Origin: JAZNUH01 sp045592225
Lineage (GTDB): Bacteria > Bacillota > Clostridia > UMGS1883 > UMGS1540
Direction: 5' to 3'
Assembly (NCBI GenBank): GCA_045592225.1
Contig: JAZNUH010000038.1
Span: 1 to 12,418, forward strand
DNA length: 12,418 nt
A model generated the notes under the pieces. It was not told where the DNA came from. It saw only the letters and a program-made list of their open reading frames with translations, and searched no databases. Positions 6,223 through 12,418 of the stretch are shown in pieces. Within the stretch, counting starts at the first letter, position 1. Every line of letters begins with the position of its first letter. A program made the translations under genes and the position numbers.

Positions 6223-7611
6223 TTATTTTGCTTTGGGAGCATGAACACAGTTGCCGTGGCAAACGTGAGCCGCTTCCATAATTACTTCACTTACTGTGGG
6301 GTGGGGATGAACAGCATGTGCAATTTCAGAAATTGTACCTTCGCATTCCATAACAGCTGCAACCTCTGCAACAAGGTCTGTTGCACGGGGACCAACAATG
6401 TGGAAACCGAGAATTTCTTCTGTTGCCTTGTCAAATACAAACTTAACAAGACCTTTGTTTTCGCCTGCTGTCATAGCTTTGCCGTTACCCGAAAGACTGA
6501 ATACGCCAATGCCTACATCCTTGCCTGTTTCGCGAGCCTGAGCCTCGGTAAGACCTACCATAGCTGCTTCGGGATTGCAGTATACACAGGAAGGAATTTT
6601 GTTTATTTCAACCTGTTTTGTATGCTTACCTGCAATGTGGTCAGCAACCTGCAGACCCTGTGCAGATGCTGTGTGAGCAAGTAAAAGCTTGCCGTTTACA
6701 TCACCGATAGCATATACACCGGGTACGTTTGTGCGGCAAAGACCGTCTGTTTCAACAAAGCCGCGCTGTGAAAGCTTGATTCCTGCTTCGGCAAGACCCA
6801 TATCCTTGGAATTGGGAGTACGTCCGCCTGCCATGAGAACTACATCGCCTTCTGCAGTGCCCTTGTTGCCGTCTTTGTCGGCGTAGTTTACTTTGAGTCC
6901 TTCTTCAATGGAAGAAACTCTTACGCCTGTAATGATTTCAACACCAGCAGCCGTGAGTTCACCTGCAACAAAGTCAGAAATATCTTTGTCAAGGGGGCCC
7001 AGGATGCGGTCGATCATTTCAATTACTGTAACCTTAACGCCCAGACGGCTGAAGAAGGTTGCAAATTCAATACCGATAACGCCGCCACCCACAATGATTA
7101 TCTTTTCGGGGCACTTTGTCATCTCTAAAAGTCCTGTGGAATCCACAACACCTGCAAGGTCAATTCCGGGAATGGGAATACGTGCAGGGGAGGAGCCTGT
7201 AGCCAGAACAATGTATTTAGCACTCAGAGTTTCACCGTCGGACAGGGCAACAGTATGTGCATCAGCGAGAGTACCGCGTGCGTTTATAACTGTAACACCG
7301 TGGCTTTTTTCGAGGAAACCAATACCGTTTCTGAGCTGAGAAACAACGGCATCTTTTCTTGCGACTATTTTCTCATAGTCGAAGGTAACATTTTCAGCAA
7401 ATATGCCGAACATTTCACCGTTTTTAGCTTCATGATATACGTCAGCGGCATGAAGAAGAGCTTTTGTGGGAATACAGCCTCTGTTAAGACAGGTACCGCC
7501 AAGCTTATCTTCCTCAACCAGAGCGGTGTTTAAACCGTTCTGGCTGAGTCTTATAGCACATTCATATCCGCCGGGGCCGCCGCCGATTACAACTGCATCA
7601 AAATTTTTCAT
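6223..7611 (-). CDS. lpdA: Dihydrolipoyl dehydrogenase (E3)
   Basis: A FAD flavoprotein of 462 residues that reoxidises dihydrolipoamide on the E2 subunit and passes electrons to NAD. The FAD motif GGGPGG lies at 10-15, the redox disulfide is C41/C46 in GGTCLNRGCIPTK, the NAD motif GGGVIG at 175-180 with acidic E198 ending the next strand fits NAD use, and the second FAD motif (GVYAIGDV) is present. The C-terminal H437/E442 pair in HPHPTVSE is the partner-subunit catalytic dyad. There is no N-terminal lipoyl domain, unlike some Gram-positive E3s. The C-terminus is a short cysteine/histidine-rich tail (HVCHGNCVH). The AAGGAGG site sits on the stop codon of the E2 gene, a 10-nt gap that implies translational coupling and a dedicated role in this complex. 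Confidence 0.96.
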   Translation of the reverse strand: MKNFDAVVIGGGPGGYECAIRLSQNGLNTALVEEDKLGGTCLNRGCIPTKALLHAADVYHEAKNGEMFGIFAENVTFDYEKIVARKDAVVSQLRNGIGFLEKSHGVTVINARGTLADAHTVALSDGETLSAKYIVLATGSSPARIPIPGIDLAGVVDSTGLLEMTKCPEKIIIVGGGVIGIEFATFFSRLGVKVTVIEMIDRILGPLDKDISDFVAGELTAAGVEIITGVRVSSIEEGLKVNYADKDGNKGTAEGDVVLMAGGRTPNSKDMGLAEAGIKLSQRGFVETDGLCRTNVPGVYAIGDVNGKLLLAHTASAQGLQVADHIAGKHTKQVEINKIPSCVYCNPEAAMVGLTEAQARETGKDVGIGVFSLSGNGKAMTAGENKGLVKFVFDKATEEILGFHIVGPRATDLVAEVAAVMECEGTISEIAHAVHPHPTVSEVIMEAAHVCHGNCVHAPKAK

Positions 7612-7621
7612 AGCGGCCTCC

Positions 7622-8959
7622 TTATATCATAAGTGCAGGTGTCTGCAGAAGTGTTTTAACTCTCTGCAGGAACTGTGCTGCTTCTGCACCGTCTATAATA
7701 CGGTGGTCGTAAGAAAGTGTAAGGTTACACATCTGACGGATAGCAACTTCGTCTTCGCCTGCTTTGTTTGTAACAACAACCGGTGTCTTTGCAATTTTAC
7801 CAACTGCTAAAATTGCAGATTCGGGAGGATTGATTATAGCAACAAAGTCGTCTAAATCAAACATACCCAGAGAAGAAATGGTAAATGTACCACCCTTGTA
7901 ATCATCGGGAGCAAGCTTGCCGTCTCTTGCCTTTTCAATAAGAGCAGAGGACTGAGCGGCAATACCCTGAACGTTTAACAGGTCTGCGTCCTTTATAACA
8001 GGAACGATAAGACCGCCGGGTACAGATACTGCAACACCAATATTAACATAATCGTGGTAAATAATTTCGTTATCGCCTGTGGAAGCGTTCATAATGGGAT
8101 ATTCCATAAGAGCCTTTGCACATACTCTTGTGATAATATCGTTGTATGAAACCTTAACACCTGCGTCTTTAAGCTGTTTACGCATTGCAACAGCAGCTGT
8201 CATATCAACAGTAATGCGGTGGCTTGTCTGAGCATTTGTTGTCTTACTTGCCATCATATTACGTGAGATAGCCTTACGCATTCCGCTCATAGCTTCTGTA
8301 CGTGTGCCACGTGTACCGCAAACTACTGCAGCAGATGCTGTAGCGGCGGGAGCCAGGTCAGCAACTGTAATTTTGCCATTAATACCTGTGCCTGAAACTG
8401 CAGAAAGGTCAATACCCTGTGCGTTGGCAATGTTTGCTGCAAGGGGAGTTACTGCGGGCTGAGCAGCCTTGAATGCGAATACGTCACGCTCAATTACAAA
8501 TCCGTCGGGACCTGTGCCGCCAACCTTGGCAATATCAATTCCGTTTTCTTCAGCGCGGAGCTTTGCTCTGGGGGAGGCCATAACCTTTTCGCCGGGAGCA
8601 CGTGTTACAGGTGCTGTAGCTACTACGGGTGCTGCTTCTGCCGCTGCGGGAGCAGCAGCTTCTTCAGCCGGAGCTTCCTCTGCAGGAGCTTCTGCAGGGA
8701 TAAGAGCAGAGATGTCTTCGCCGGGTTCACCAACGATAGCAATAGGTTCTGTAATGGGAACAACTTCGCCTTCACCACGGATAATCTTTAAAAGAGTACC
8801 GTCCTGTTCAGCGTCCATTGTAATTGTAAGCTTATCTGTTTCCATTTCGAACAGGGGCTTGCCGGAGGTCATTTTTTCGCCTTCCTTTACAATCCACTGT
8901 GTGATTGTGCCCTCTGTCATCATAAGGCCCTGTTTGGGCATTGTAATAATTGTAGCCAT
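7622..8959 (-). CDS. Dihydrolipoamide acyltransferase (E2) of pyruvate/acetoin dehydrogenase complex, with two E3-binding domains
   Basis: The 445-residue core subunit carries the acyl group on a swinging lipoyl arm and transfers it to CoA. The N-terminal lipoyl domain covers about residues 1-77, with lipoylated lysine K43 in METDKLTI. An Ala/Pro/Glu-rich flexible linker follows (about 88-122). Two peripheral-subunit-binding domains then stand in tandem: residues 127-161 (ASPRAKLRAEENGIDIAKV...GTGPDG) and 169-202 (VTPLAANIANAQGIDLSAV...GTGING). Most E2s have one. The catalytic domain runs from about 218 to 445, with active-site H419 and D423 in YDHRIIDG. Similarity is to acetoin- and pyruvate-type E2s; which substrate is used is not decided by sequence alone. 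It lies between E1 beta and E3, with a GGAGG site next to the E1 beta stop codon. Confidence 0.94.
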   Translation of the reverse strand: MATIITMPKQGLMMTEGTITQWIVKEGEKMTSGKPLFEMETDKLTITMDAEQDGTLLKIIRGEGEVVPITEPIAIVGEPGEDISALIPAEAPAEEAPAEEAAAPAAAEAAPVVATAPVTRAPGEKVMASPRAKLRAEENGIDIAKVGGTGPDGFVIERDVFAFKAAQPAVTPLAANIANAQGIDLSAVSGTGINGKITVADLAPAATASAAVVCGTRGTRTEAMSGMRKAISRNMMASKTTNAQTSHRITVDMTAAVAMRKQLKDAGVKVSYNDIITRVCAKALMEYPIMNASTGDNEIIYHDYVNIGVAVSVPGGLIVPVIKDADLLNVQGIAAQSSALIEKARDGKLAPDDYKGGTFTISSLGMFDLDDFVAIINPPESAILAVGKIAKTPVVVTNKAGEDEVAIRQMCNLTLSYDHRIIDGAEAAQFLQRVKTLLQTPALMI

Positions 8960-8975
8960 TTATATGTCCTCCCTC

Positions 8976-9956
8976 TTAGCGGTACATAGCAGCCTTGCAG
9001 GCGTCTACGATTTCCTTGATGCTGGGGATAACAGCAGATTCAAGACCGATATTGAAGGGCAGGGGACAAGCCTTTGCACCAAGATGCATGGGAGCAGCAT
9101 CAAGATAGGGGAATACCATCTGACCTATCTTAGCAGCAACCTGAGCACCCCAACCGTTGCTCTGGTGTGCTTCATGAACAACAACCAGTCTGCCGGTCTT
9201 TTTAACGCTTTCTGCTACTGTGTCATAGTCAAAGGGAACCAGTGTGCGGGGGTCAATAACCTCTGCAGAGATGCCTTCCTTTGCAAGTTCTTCAGCAGCT
9301 TCGAGAGCGCGGCTTACATAAAGGAGGTTTGCAACGATTGTTACATCAGTACCTTCTCTCTTAATGTCAGCCTTACCGAAGGGGATAGCAAAATCGGGGT
9401 CCTCGGGAACTTCGCCCTTTGTAATGTATAATGCCTTATGCTCGAAGAAGCATACGGGGTTATCGTCACGGATTGCTGTACGCAGAAGACCTGCAGCTTC
9501 AGCAGGAGTGGAGGGGCATGCAACCTTTACACCGGGAATGTGCATAAAAATACTTTCAACACACTGTGAATGAGTTGCAGCGTTACCACGGCCTGTACCT
9601 TCCTGGCTTCTGATAACAAGCGGAATTTTTGCGTTTCCGCCAAATACGTAACGTGTTTTGCATACCTGGTTGAAAATCTGGTCTGCGCAAACAAATGCGA
9701 AGTCCCAGTACATAAGTTCTGCGATAGGACGCATACCTGCACAAGCAGCACCCAGAGCAGAGCCTACGATTGCAGACTCGGAAATAGGTGTGTTTCTTAT
9801 ACGGTCTACGCCGAATTCTTTATATAAATCTCTTGTGGTGCCGAAAACGCCACCAAGCTTTTCTACGTCTTCACCCATGCAGAATACTCTTTCGTCGCGC
9901 TGCATTTCCTGCTGGATTACCTGACGGATTGCCTGAGCATATGTAAGTATAGCCAT
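8976..9956 (-). CDS. 2-oxoacid/acetoin dehydrogenase E1 component, beta subunit (AcoB/PdhB-type)
   Basis: The 326-residue beta subunit pairs with E1 alpha to form the thiamine diphosphate active site of an alpha2-beta2 decarboxylase. It begins with the usual TYAQAIRQVIQQEM helix, has GED (28-30), the cofactor-activating glutamate E60 in PISESA, and H129 in GRGNAATHSQ, a histidine at the active-site entrance. MYWDFAFVCADQIFNQ and CPSTPAEAAGLL (147-158) are typical. The C-terminal transketolase-C domain follows, including VIDPRTLVPFD. The AATHSQ form resembles acetoin dehydrogenase AcoB more than Bacillus PdhB, though clostridial pyruvate enzymes of this type also exist, so the substrate remains pyruvate or acetoin. 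Spacing to E1 alpha is 17 nt, with an AAGGAGG site in between. Confidence 0.94.
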   Translation of the reverse strand: MAILTYAQAIRQVIQQEMQRDERVFCMGEDVEKLGGVFGTTRDLYKEFGVDRIRNTPISESAIVGSALGAACAGMRPIAELMYWDFAFVCADQIFNQVCKTRYVFGGNAKIPLVIRSQEGTGRGNAATHSQCVESIFMHIPGVKVACPSTPAEAAGLLRTAIRDDNPVCFFEHKALYITKGEVPEDPDFAIPFGKADIKREGTDVTIVANLLYVSRALEAAEELAKEGISAEVIDPRTLVPFDYDTVAESVKKTGRLVVVHEAHQSNGWGAQVAAKIGQMVFPYLDAAPMHLGAKACPLPFNIGLESAVIPSIKEIVDACKAAMYR

Positions 9957-9973
9957 GTTTTTCTACCTCCTTC

Positions 9974-10939
9974 TTAACCTTCATAGAACACATCGTCCAG
10001 AACGTGTGCGGGATCGGGTTCGGGACTGTTCATTGCAAATTCAACAGCTGCTTCCATCTTCTTGGCAACATCTTTTTCGATTTTGTCAAGTTCTTTTGCT
10101 GTAGCAAGCTTGTTATCTATGAGATATTTTCTGAAGCGGGGGATAGGATCGCGGTTTGTCTTCCAGTCCTCAACCTCTTCCTTTGTGCGGTAGGGCTCGG
10201 GATCGCCTGTCCAGTGACCTCTCCAACGATATGTCTTGCATTCGAGGAGTGTGGGGCCTTCGCCCTTGAGAGCTCTTTCTTTAGCTCTTGCAAAAGCTTC
10301 GTAAACAGCGATAACATCGTTACCGTCTACAGATTCGCCTGCAATGCCGTAGCCGGCAGCACGGTCGGAAATGTTTTCAACAGATGTGGACTGCCATACA
10401 GGAACTGTCATAGCATACTGGTTGTTTTCGCAGATGAAGATTATGGGCAGCTTCCAAACAGCTGCGAGGTTTATGGATTCATGGAATGTACCCTGGTTGG
10501 ATGCACCGTCGCCGAAGAATGCAACAGCAACGTTATCCTTTTTCTGCATTTTAAGAGCAAGAGCGCCGCCTGTGGCAATAGGAATACCGCCGCCAACTAT
10601 AGCGTTTGCGCCAAGGTTACCCTTAGAAAAGTCTGCTATATGCATAGAACCGCTGCGGCCTTTGCAGTAGCCTGTAGCCTTACCCATAAGCTCTGCAAGA
10701 GCCTTGTCAAGCTCTGCACCCTTTGCGATACAGTGACCGTGACCACGGTGTGTGGAAGCGATAAGGTCCTCGTCTGTAAGCTGAGCGCATACAGATGCAG
10801 CAACAGCTTCTTCACCTGTGTAAAGGTGAACTGAACCACGGAGCTTGTTTTCTGTAAACAATGTCCATGCTGTTTCTTCAAAGTCTCTGATTTCAAGCAT
10901 CTTGTTGTAAATCCAAAGACCGTTTTCATGATTAATCAT
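9974..10939 (-). CDS. 2-oxoacid/acetoin dehydrogenase E1 component, alpha subunit (AcoA/PdhA-type)
   Basis: The 321-residue alpha subunit carries the thiamine diphosphate site that decarboxylates pyruvate or cleaves acetoin. The thiamine-binding motif starts at GDG (143-145) in FFGDGASNQG and ends at NN (172-173) in ICENNQYAM. Other family marks are the substrate loop STHRGHGH (62-69), GSMHIADFSKGNLGAN (97-112) and YRWRGHWTGDPEPYRT in the C-terminal third, which includes the phosphorylation-loop equivalent. Its closest recalled relatives are AcoA of Bacillus (shared LYxGEEAV, STHRGHGHCIAKG) rather than Bacillus PdhA. Anaerobes often use pyruvate:ferredoxin oxidoreductase instead, so an NAD-linked complex here is notable. 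An AAGGAGG site precedes the ATG. It follows the transaldolase gene by 33 nt. Confidence 0.95.
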   Translation of the reverse strand: MINHENGLWIYNKMLEIRDFEETAWTLFTENKLRGSVHLYTGEEAVAASVCAQLTDEDLIASTHRGHGHCIAKGAELDKALAELMGKATGYCKGRSGSMHIADFSKGNLGANAIVGGGIPIATGGALALKMQKKDNVAVAFFGDGASNQGTFHESINLAAVWKLPIIFICENNQYAMTVPVWQSTSVENISDRAAGYGIAGESVDGNDVIAVYEAFARAKERALKGEGPTLLECKTYRWRGHWTGDPEPYRTKEEVEDWKTNRDPIPRFRKYLIDNKLATAKELDKIEKDVAKKMEAAVEFAMNSPEPDPAHVLDDVFYEG

Positions 10940-10972
10940 AAGAAAAACCTCCTTGTTTATGTAAATTTTTGA

Positions 10973-12019
10973 TTAGAACCAACGTCCTGAAGGCTCTGCC
11001 TGATAAGTTTCGAGGGGAACCCAACCGGTCCACAGGAACTGAGACATAGTCTTCTGTGTTACGCCGAAGGTGATAAATTCTTCGGGCTTTAAGCCGCCTT
11101 CTTCATAAGCCTTTACAAATTCGGGAATCTTGTAAAGCTCACGGATTGTTTCAGCGGGGATTTCATCGTCAATGCGCAGAACTCTTTCGGGGTCTGCTTC
11201 ATTAACCATGTTCTGTACTCTTGCCTGGAGAGAGAAGGTCATATCGGCACCAGCCATAGAGGTGAGATGTTCAACAGTTCTAAGACCTGCAGGCATTACC
11301 ATTGCGGGGATGCCGCGTTCTTTGAATGTGTTGTAAACCTTTTTGCAAATTGCATTGCCTGCATTTTTAATGTGTGCAGGGTCAATGTTAATTCTGTTAT
11401 CTGTGGCAACTTCGAGCAGATATTCGTCAAGTCTGCCGCCCTGCTGTACAACAAAAATGGGCTTGGGCTTAATGCCTGCTTTTTCTGCCTTTGCTCTGCC
11501 CTTCATATAAGCATCTGCAACTGCCATAGCCTGAGATACCGAGAAGTTCAGAGTTGTGCAAACTGCAATACCTCTTGATGCAAGCTCTTCAACTAAGGGG
11601 AGAGCAGACATAATAGAAGGAGTTTTTACAGAAATGTTATCTGCCCAGGATGCATATCTGAGACCCTGCGCCATCATTTTTTCACTGTCCATACAAATGG
11701 AGGGGTCAAGCTGACCTAAAGCATAGCCGTGCTGACCGTCAGTTTCTTCAAACACCTTGCGGAATTTGTTTGCAGCGTAGGTTGCAACCATCTGCAGAAG
11801 TGCTTCGGCACGTTCGGAGGGAGAGCAGTCCTTGGGTATTTCGTCAACCTTAGCCTGCCAGAATTCAGGAACTGCCTGAAGTGTTTTGTAGGTTAAAACC
11901 GGGTTTGTTGTAACACCCAAAGCACCGTTTTCGATTGCTGCATCAATTTCTGAAGGGATTGCAGAATCGTGCCAGAACTTTGTAGGTGTTTCACTTGTGA
12001 GCCACTGTAAGTAGTTCAT
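10973..12019 (-). CDS. Transaldolase-family protein (class I aldolase), long form
   Basis: A 348-residue protein of the transaldolase / fructose-6-phosphate aldolase superfamily, an (alpha/beta)8 barrel that forms a Schiff base with a ketose. Visible marks are an early aspartate D18 in FWHDSA, VTTNP (36-40), the probable Schiff-base lysine K132 in ISVKTPS, and TTLNFSVSQA after it, matching the classical TLIFSxxQA. It is longer than the compact TalC/FSA forms (about 215-220 residues) and resembles an unassigned clostridial group with a TPTxxWxDS N-terminus and an extra C-terminal region (302-348) ending SGRWF. The donor and acceptor are unknown; it may transfer dihydroxyacetone to or from glyceraldehyde 3-phosphate, the substrate of the GAPDH downstream. 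It is the first gene of the operon. Its ribosome binding site AAAGG is weak and about 11-13 nt from the ATG. Confidence 0.85.
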   Translation of the reverse strand: MNYLQWLTSETPTKFWHDSAIPSEIDAAIENGALGVTTNPVLTYKTLQAVPEFWQAKVDEIPKDCSPSERAEALLQMVATYAANKFRKVFEETDGQHGYALGQLDPSICMDSEKMMAQGLRYASWADNISVKTPSIMSALPLVEELASRGIAVCTTLNFSVSQAMAVADAYMKGRAKAEKAGIKPKPIFVVQQGGRLDEYLLEVATDNRINIDPAHIKNAGNAICKKVYNTFKERGIPAMVMPAGLRTVEHLTSMAGADMTFSLQARVQNMVNEADPERVLRIDDEIPAETIRELYKIPEFVKAYEEGGLKPEEFITFGVTQKTMSQFLWTGWVPLETYQAEPSGRWF

Positions 12020-12036
12020 AAAATCACGTTGCCTTT

Positions 12037-12077
12037 CTGCCTACATATATTAAGGAAGGTACGCTTACCGTAGGCAG
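12037..12077 (-). promoter_or_regulatory. Structured 5' leader of the operon with competing hairpins
   Basis: In the minus-strand leader (about 145 nt, 12020-12164), CTGCCTAC (12070-12077) can pair with GTAGGCAG (12037-12044), enclosing a small hairpin GGTA-AGCG-TACC. Alternatively CTTACC just upstream (12076-12081) can pair with GGTAAG (12064-12069), which excludes the larger stem. The 3' arm of the larger stem abuts the weak Shine-Dalgarno AAAGG (12031-12035). Such competing folds are typical of attenuators and riboswitches, but no known riboswitch consensus was recognised and there is no U-run terminator. Confidence 0.4.
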
Positions 12078-12125
12078 GTAAGTCATACGCAGTAAATGAG
12101 GTTTTTACCTCGCCATATTAATAGG

Positions 12126-12172
12126 ATATAATTGGTGAAAGAGAAGGGGTGTCCTTATTTCACCAATTATAT
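12126..12172. promoter_or_regulatory. Probable operator: perfect 15-bp inverted repeat over the operon start site
   Basis: Arms 12126-12140 and 12158-12172 are exact reverse complements (core ATTGGTGAAA / TTTCACCAAT) with a 17-nt spacer. One arm overlaps the -10 box and expected start site of the minus-strand promoter; the other lies about 24-38 nt downstream. A transcript starting near 12164 would lack part of the first arm, so a DNA-binding repressor site fits better than an RNA hairpin. The arm centres are 32 bp apart, about three helical turns, so both faces match. The same 10-mer occurs in the ppa promoter spacer (1639-1648). Confidence 0.7.
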
Positions 12173-12199
12173 TATAACATTTCGATTATCGATAGTCAA
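12171..12199 (-). promoter_or_regulatory. Sigma-70/SigA-type promoter of the eight-gene operon
   Basis: On the minus strand TTGACT (12194-12199), a 17-nt spacer and TATAAT (12171-12176) give a near-consensus vegetative promoter, with the start expected near 12164. The spacer holds ATCGATAAT (12185-12193), also found just upstream of the ppa -35 box, and the 8-mer GATTGACT is shared by both promoters. It is the only strong minus-strand promoter noticed upstream of the operon. Confidence 0.88.
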
Positions 12200-12272
12200 T
12201 CTGTTTTAATGGTTAAATATGCACAAAAAAAGTTGTGTATAATCTAACAAAACGCCGAAGTTAAAATAAAGT

Positions 12273-12301
12273 TTGACATATTGCGCAAAATACTCTATAA
12301 T
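12273..12301 (+). promoter_or_regulatory. Consensus promoter for the divergent gene at the right edge
   Basis: TTGACA (12273-12278), a 17-nt spacer and TATAAT (12296-12301) match the vegetative consensus in all twelve positions, 59 nt before the ATG at 12361. Gene-free stretch 12020-12360 thus holds two back-to-back promoters, the operator and both leaders; 12202-12272 between them is AT-rich with nothing else recognised. Confidence 0.9.
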
Positions 12302-12336
12302 TAGTAAATTGGAAGGGGTTTTGCCTTCTTCAACTA

Positions 12337-12354
12337 CACTTTCCGGAGGAAGTG
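12337..12354 (+). promoter_or_regulatory. Hairpin over the ribosome binding site of the right-edge gene
   Basis: CACTTTC (12337-12343) can pair with GAGGAAGTG-side bases (12348-12354), seven pairs including one G-U, with a CGGA loop. The Shine-Dalgarno GGAGG (12345-12349) lies in the loop and top of the stem, 11 nt before the ATG, so the fold could dampen translation. Confidence 0.4.
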
Positions 12355-12360
12355 ATTTTT

Positions 12361-12418
12361 ATGGAAAAAAACAATACATCTTCAACACATAGAAAAGTAT
12401 TTCGTGAGGAAATACGAC
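12361..12418 (+). CDS. Unrecognised protein, N-terminal fragment at right edge
   Basis: An ATG at 12361 opens a frame of 19 complete codons (MEKNNTSSTHRKVFREEIR) to the window end. A GGAGG site and a consensus promoter upstream show it is a real gene start. The visible residues are polar and charged, with no signal peptide yet; the family cannot be assigned. Its divergent position beside the operon promoter would suit a regulator or an independently expressed enzyme, but nothing visible decides this. Confidence 0.75.
   Translation, partial: MEKNNTSSTHRKVFREEIR

Noticed and set aside
8469..9431. 320-residue open frame on the plus strand opposite E2 and E1 beta
   Set aside because: Its composition (Ser/Ala/Ile-rich low complexity) mirrors the antisense of the conserved E2 and E1 beta genes, which account fully for the region.
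10004..10834. 276-residue plus-strand open frame opposite E1 alpha
   Set aside because: Cys/Phe-rich antisense shadow of a clearly conserved gene, with no ribosome binding site.
6223..10939. Firm assignment of the complex as acetoin dehydrogenase
   Set aside because: E1 subunits look AcoA/AcoB-like by memory, but no acetoin genes or AcoR-type regulator are visible, and pyruvate complexes of the same subfamily exist; substrate left open.
12024..12086. 20-codon leader peptide frame in the operon leader (minus strand)
   Set aside because: No Shine-Dalgarno precedes its ATG and it has no run of regulatory codons; overlap with the hairpins makes a chance frame more likely.
12126..12172. Inverted repeat read as a rho-independent terminator
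   Set aside because: No T-run follows on either strand and it overlaps a -10 box and start site, so an operator is a better reading.

Overview
The window looks like chromosome from an anaerobic, moderately AT-rich Firmicute of the class Clostridia. The signs are strong AAGGAGG-type ribosome binding sites, housekeeping promoters of the TTGAC(A/T)-17-TATAAT type, short intergenic gaps, and protein families typical of gut Clostridia. No rRNA, tRNA, CRISPR array, phage gene or transposase was seen. The genus cannot be named from the sequence alone.

Layout. Positions 1-1532 (minus strand) carry two tandem paralogous AEC-family permeases; the distal one runs off the left edge. A divergent promoter region (about 1533-1695) separates them from ppa (1696-2256, plus), a family I inorganic pyrophosphatase with its own perfect-stem terminator. 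Positions 2312-2552 hold no gene. They contain a 70-nt imperfect palindrome of unknown nature and a symmetrical hairpin that can end transcription from both sides.

Positions 2553-12019 form one co-directional minus-strand array of eight genes, read from right to left: a long transaldolase-family protein, E1 alpha, E1 beta, E2 and E3 of a 2-oxoacid/acetoin dehydrogenase complex, an archaeal-type (type II) GAPDH, an archaeal-type phosphoglycerate kinase, and a LarA-family nickel-pincer racemase/epimerase. Gaps are 10-68 bp, several stop codons overlap the next Shine-Dalgarno, and one strong promoter (12171-12199) precedes the first gene, so I infer a single operon of about 9.6 kb. At the right edge a divergent gene starts at 12361 behind a consensus promoter; only 19 codons are visible.

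How it may work together: transaldolase could feed glyceraldehyde 3-phosphate to the GAPDH/PGK pair, giving ATP and NADH. The dehydrogenase complex would oxidise pyruvate (or acetoin) to acetyl-CoA and NADH, and the LarA homologue would interconvert a 2-hydroxyacid. This is an unusual grouping: archaeal-type lower-glycolysis enzymes beside a PDH/AcoA-type complex and an NPN-dependent epimerase. It could be a central-carbon module or a dedicated route for a non-standard sugar or sugar acid.

The most notable non-coding signal is a perfect 15-bp inverted repeat (12126-12172) over the operon start site. Its core 10-mer recurs inside the ppa promoter spacer, suggesting a shared regulator. Everything here is read by eye; no alignment or search was run.
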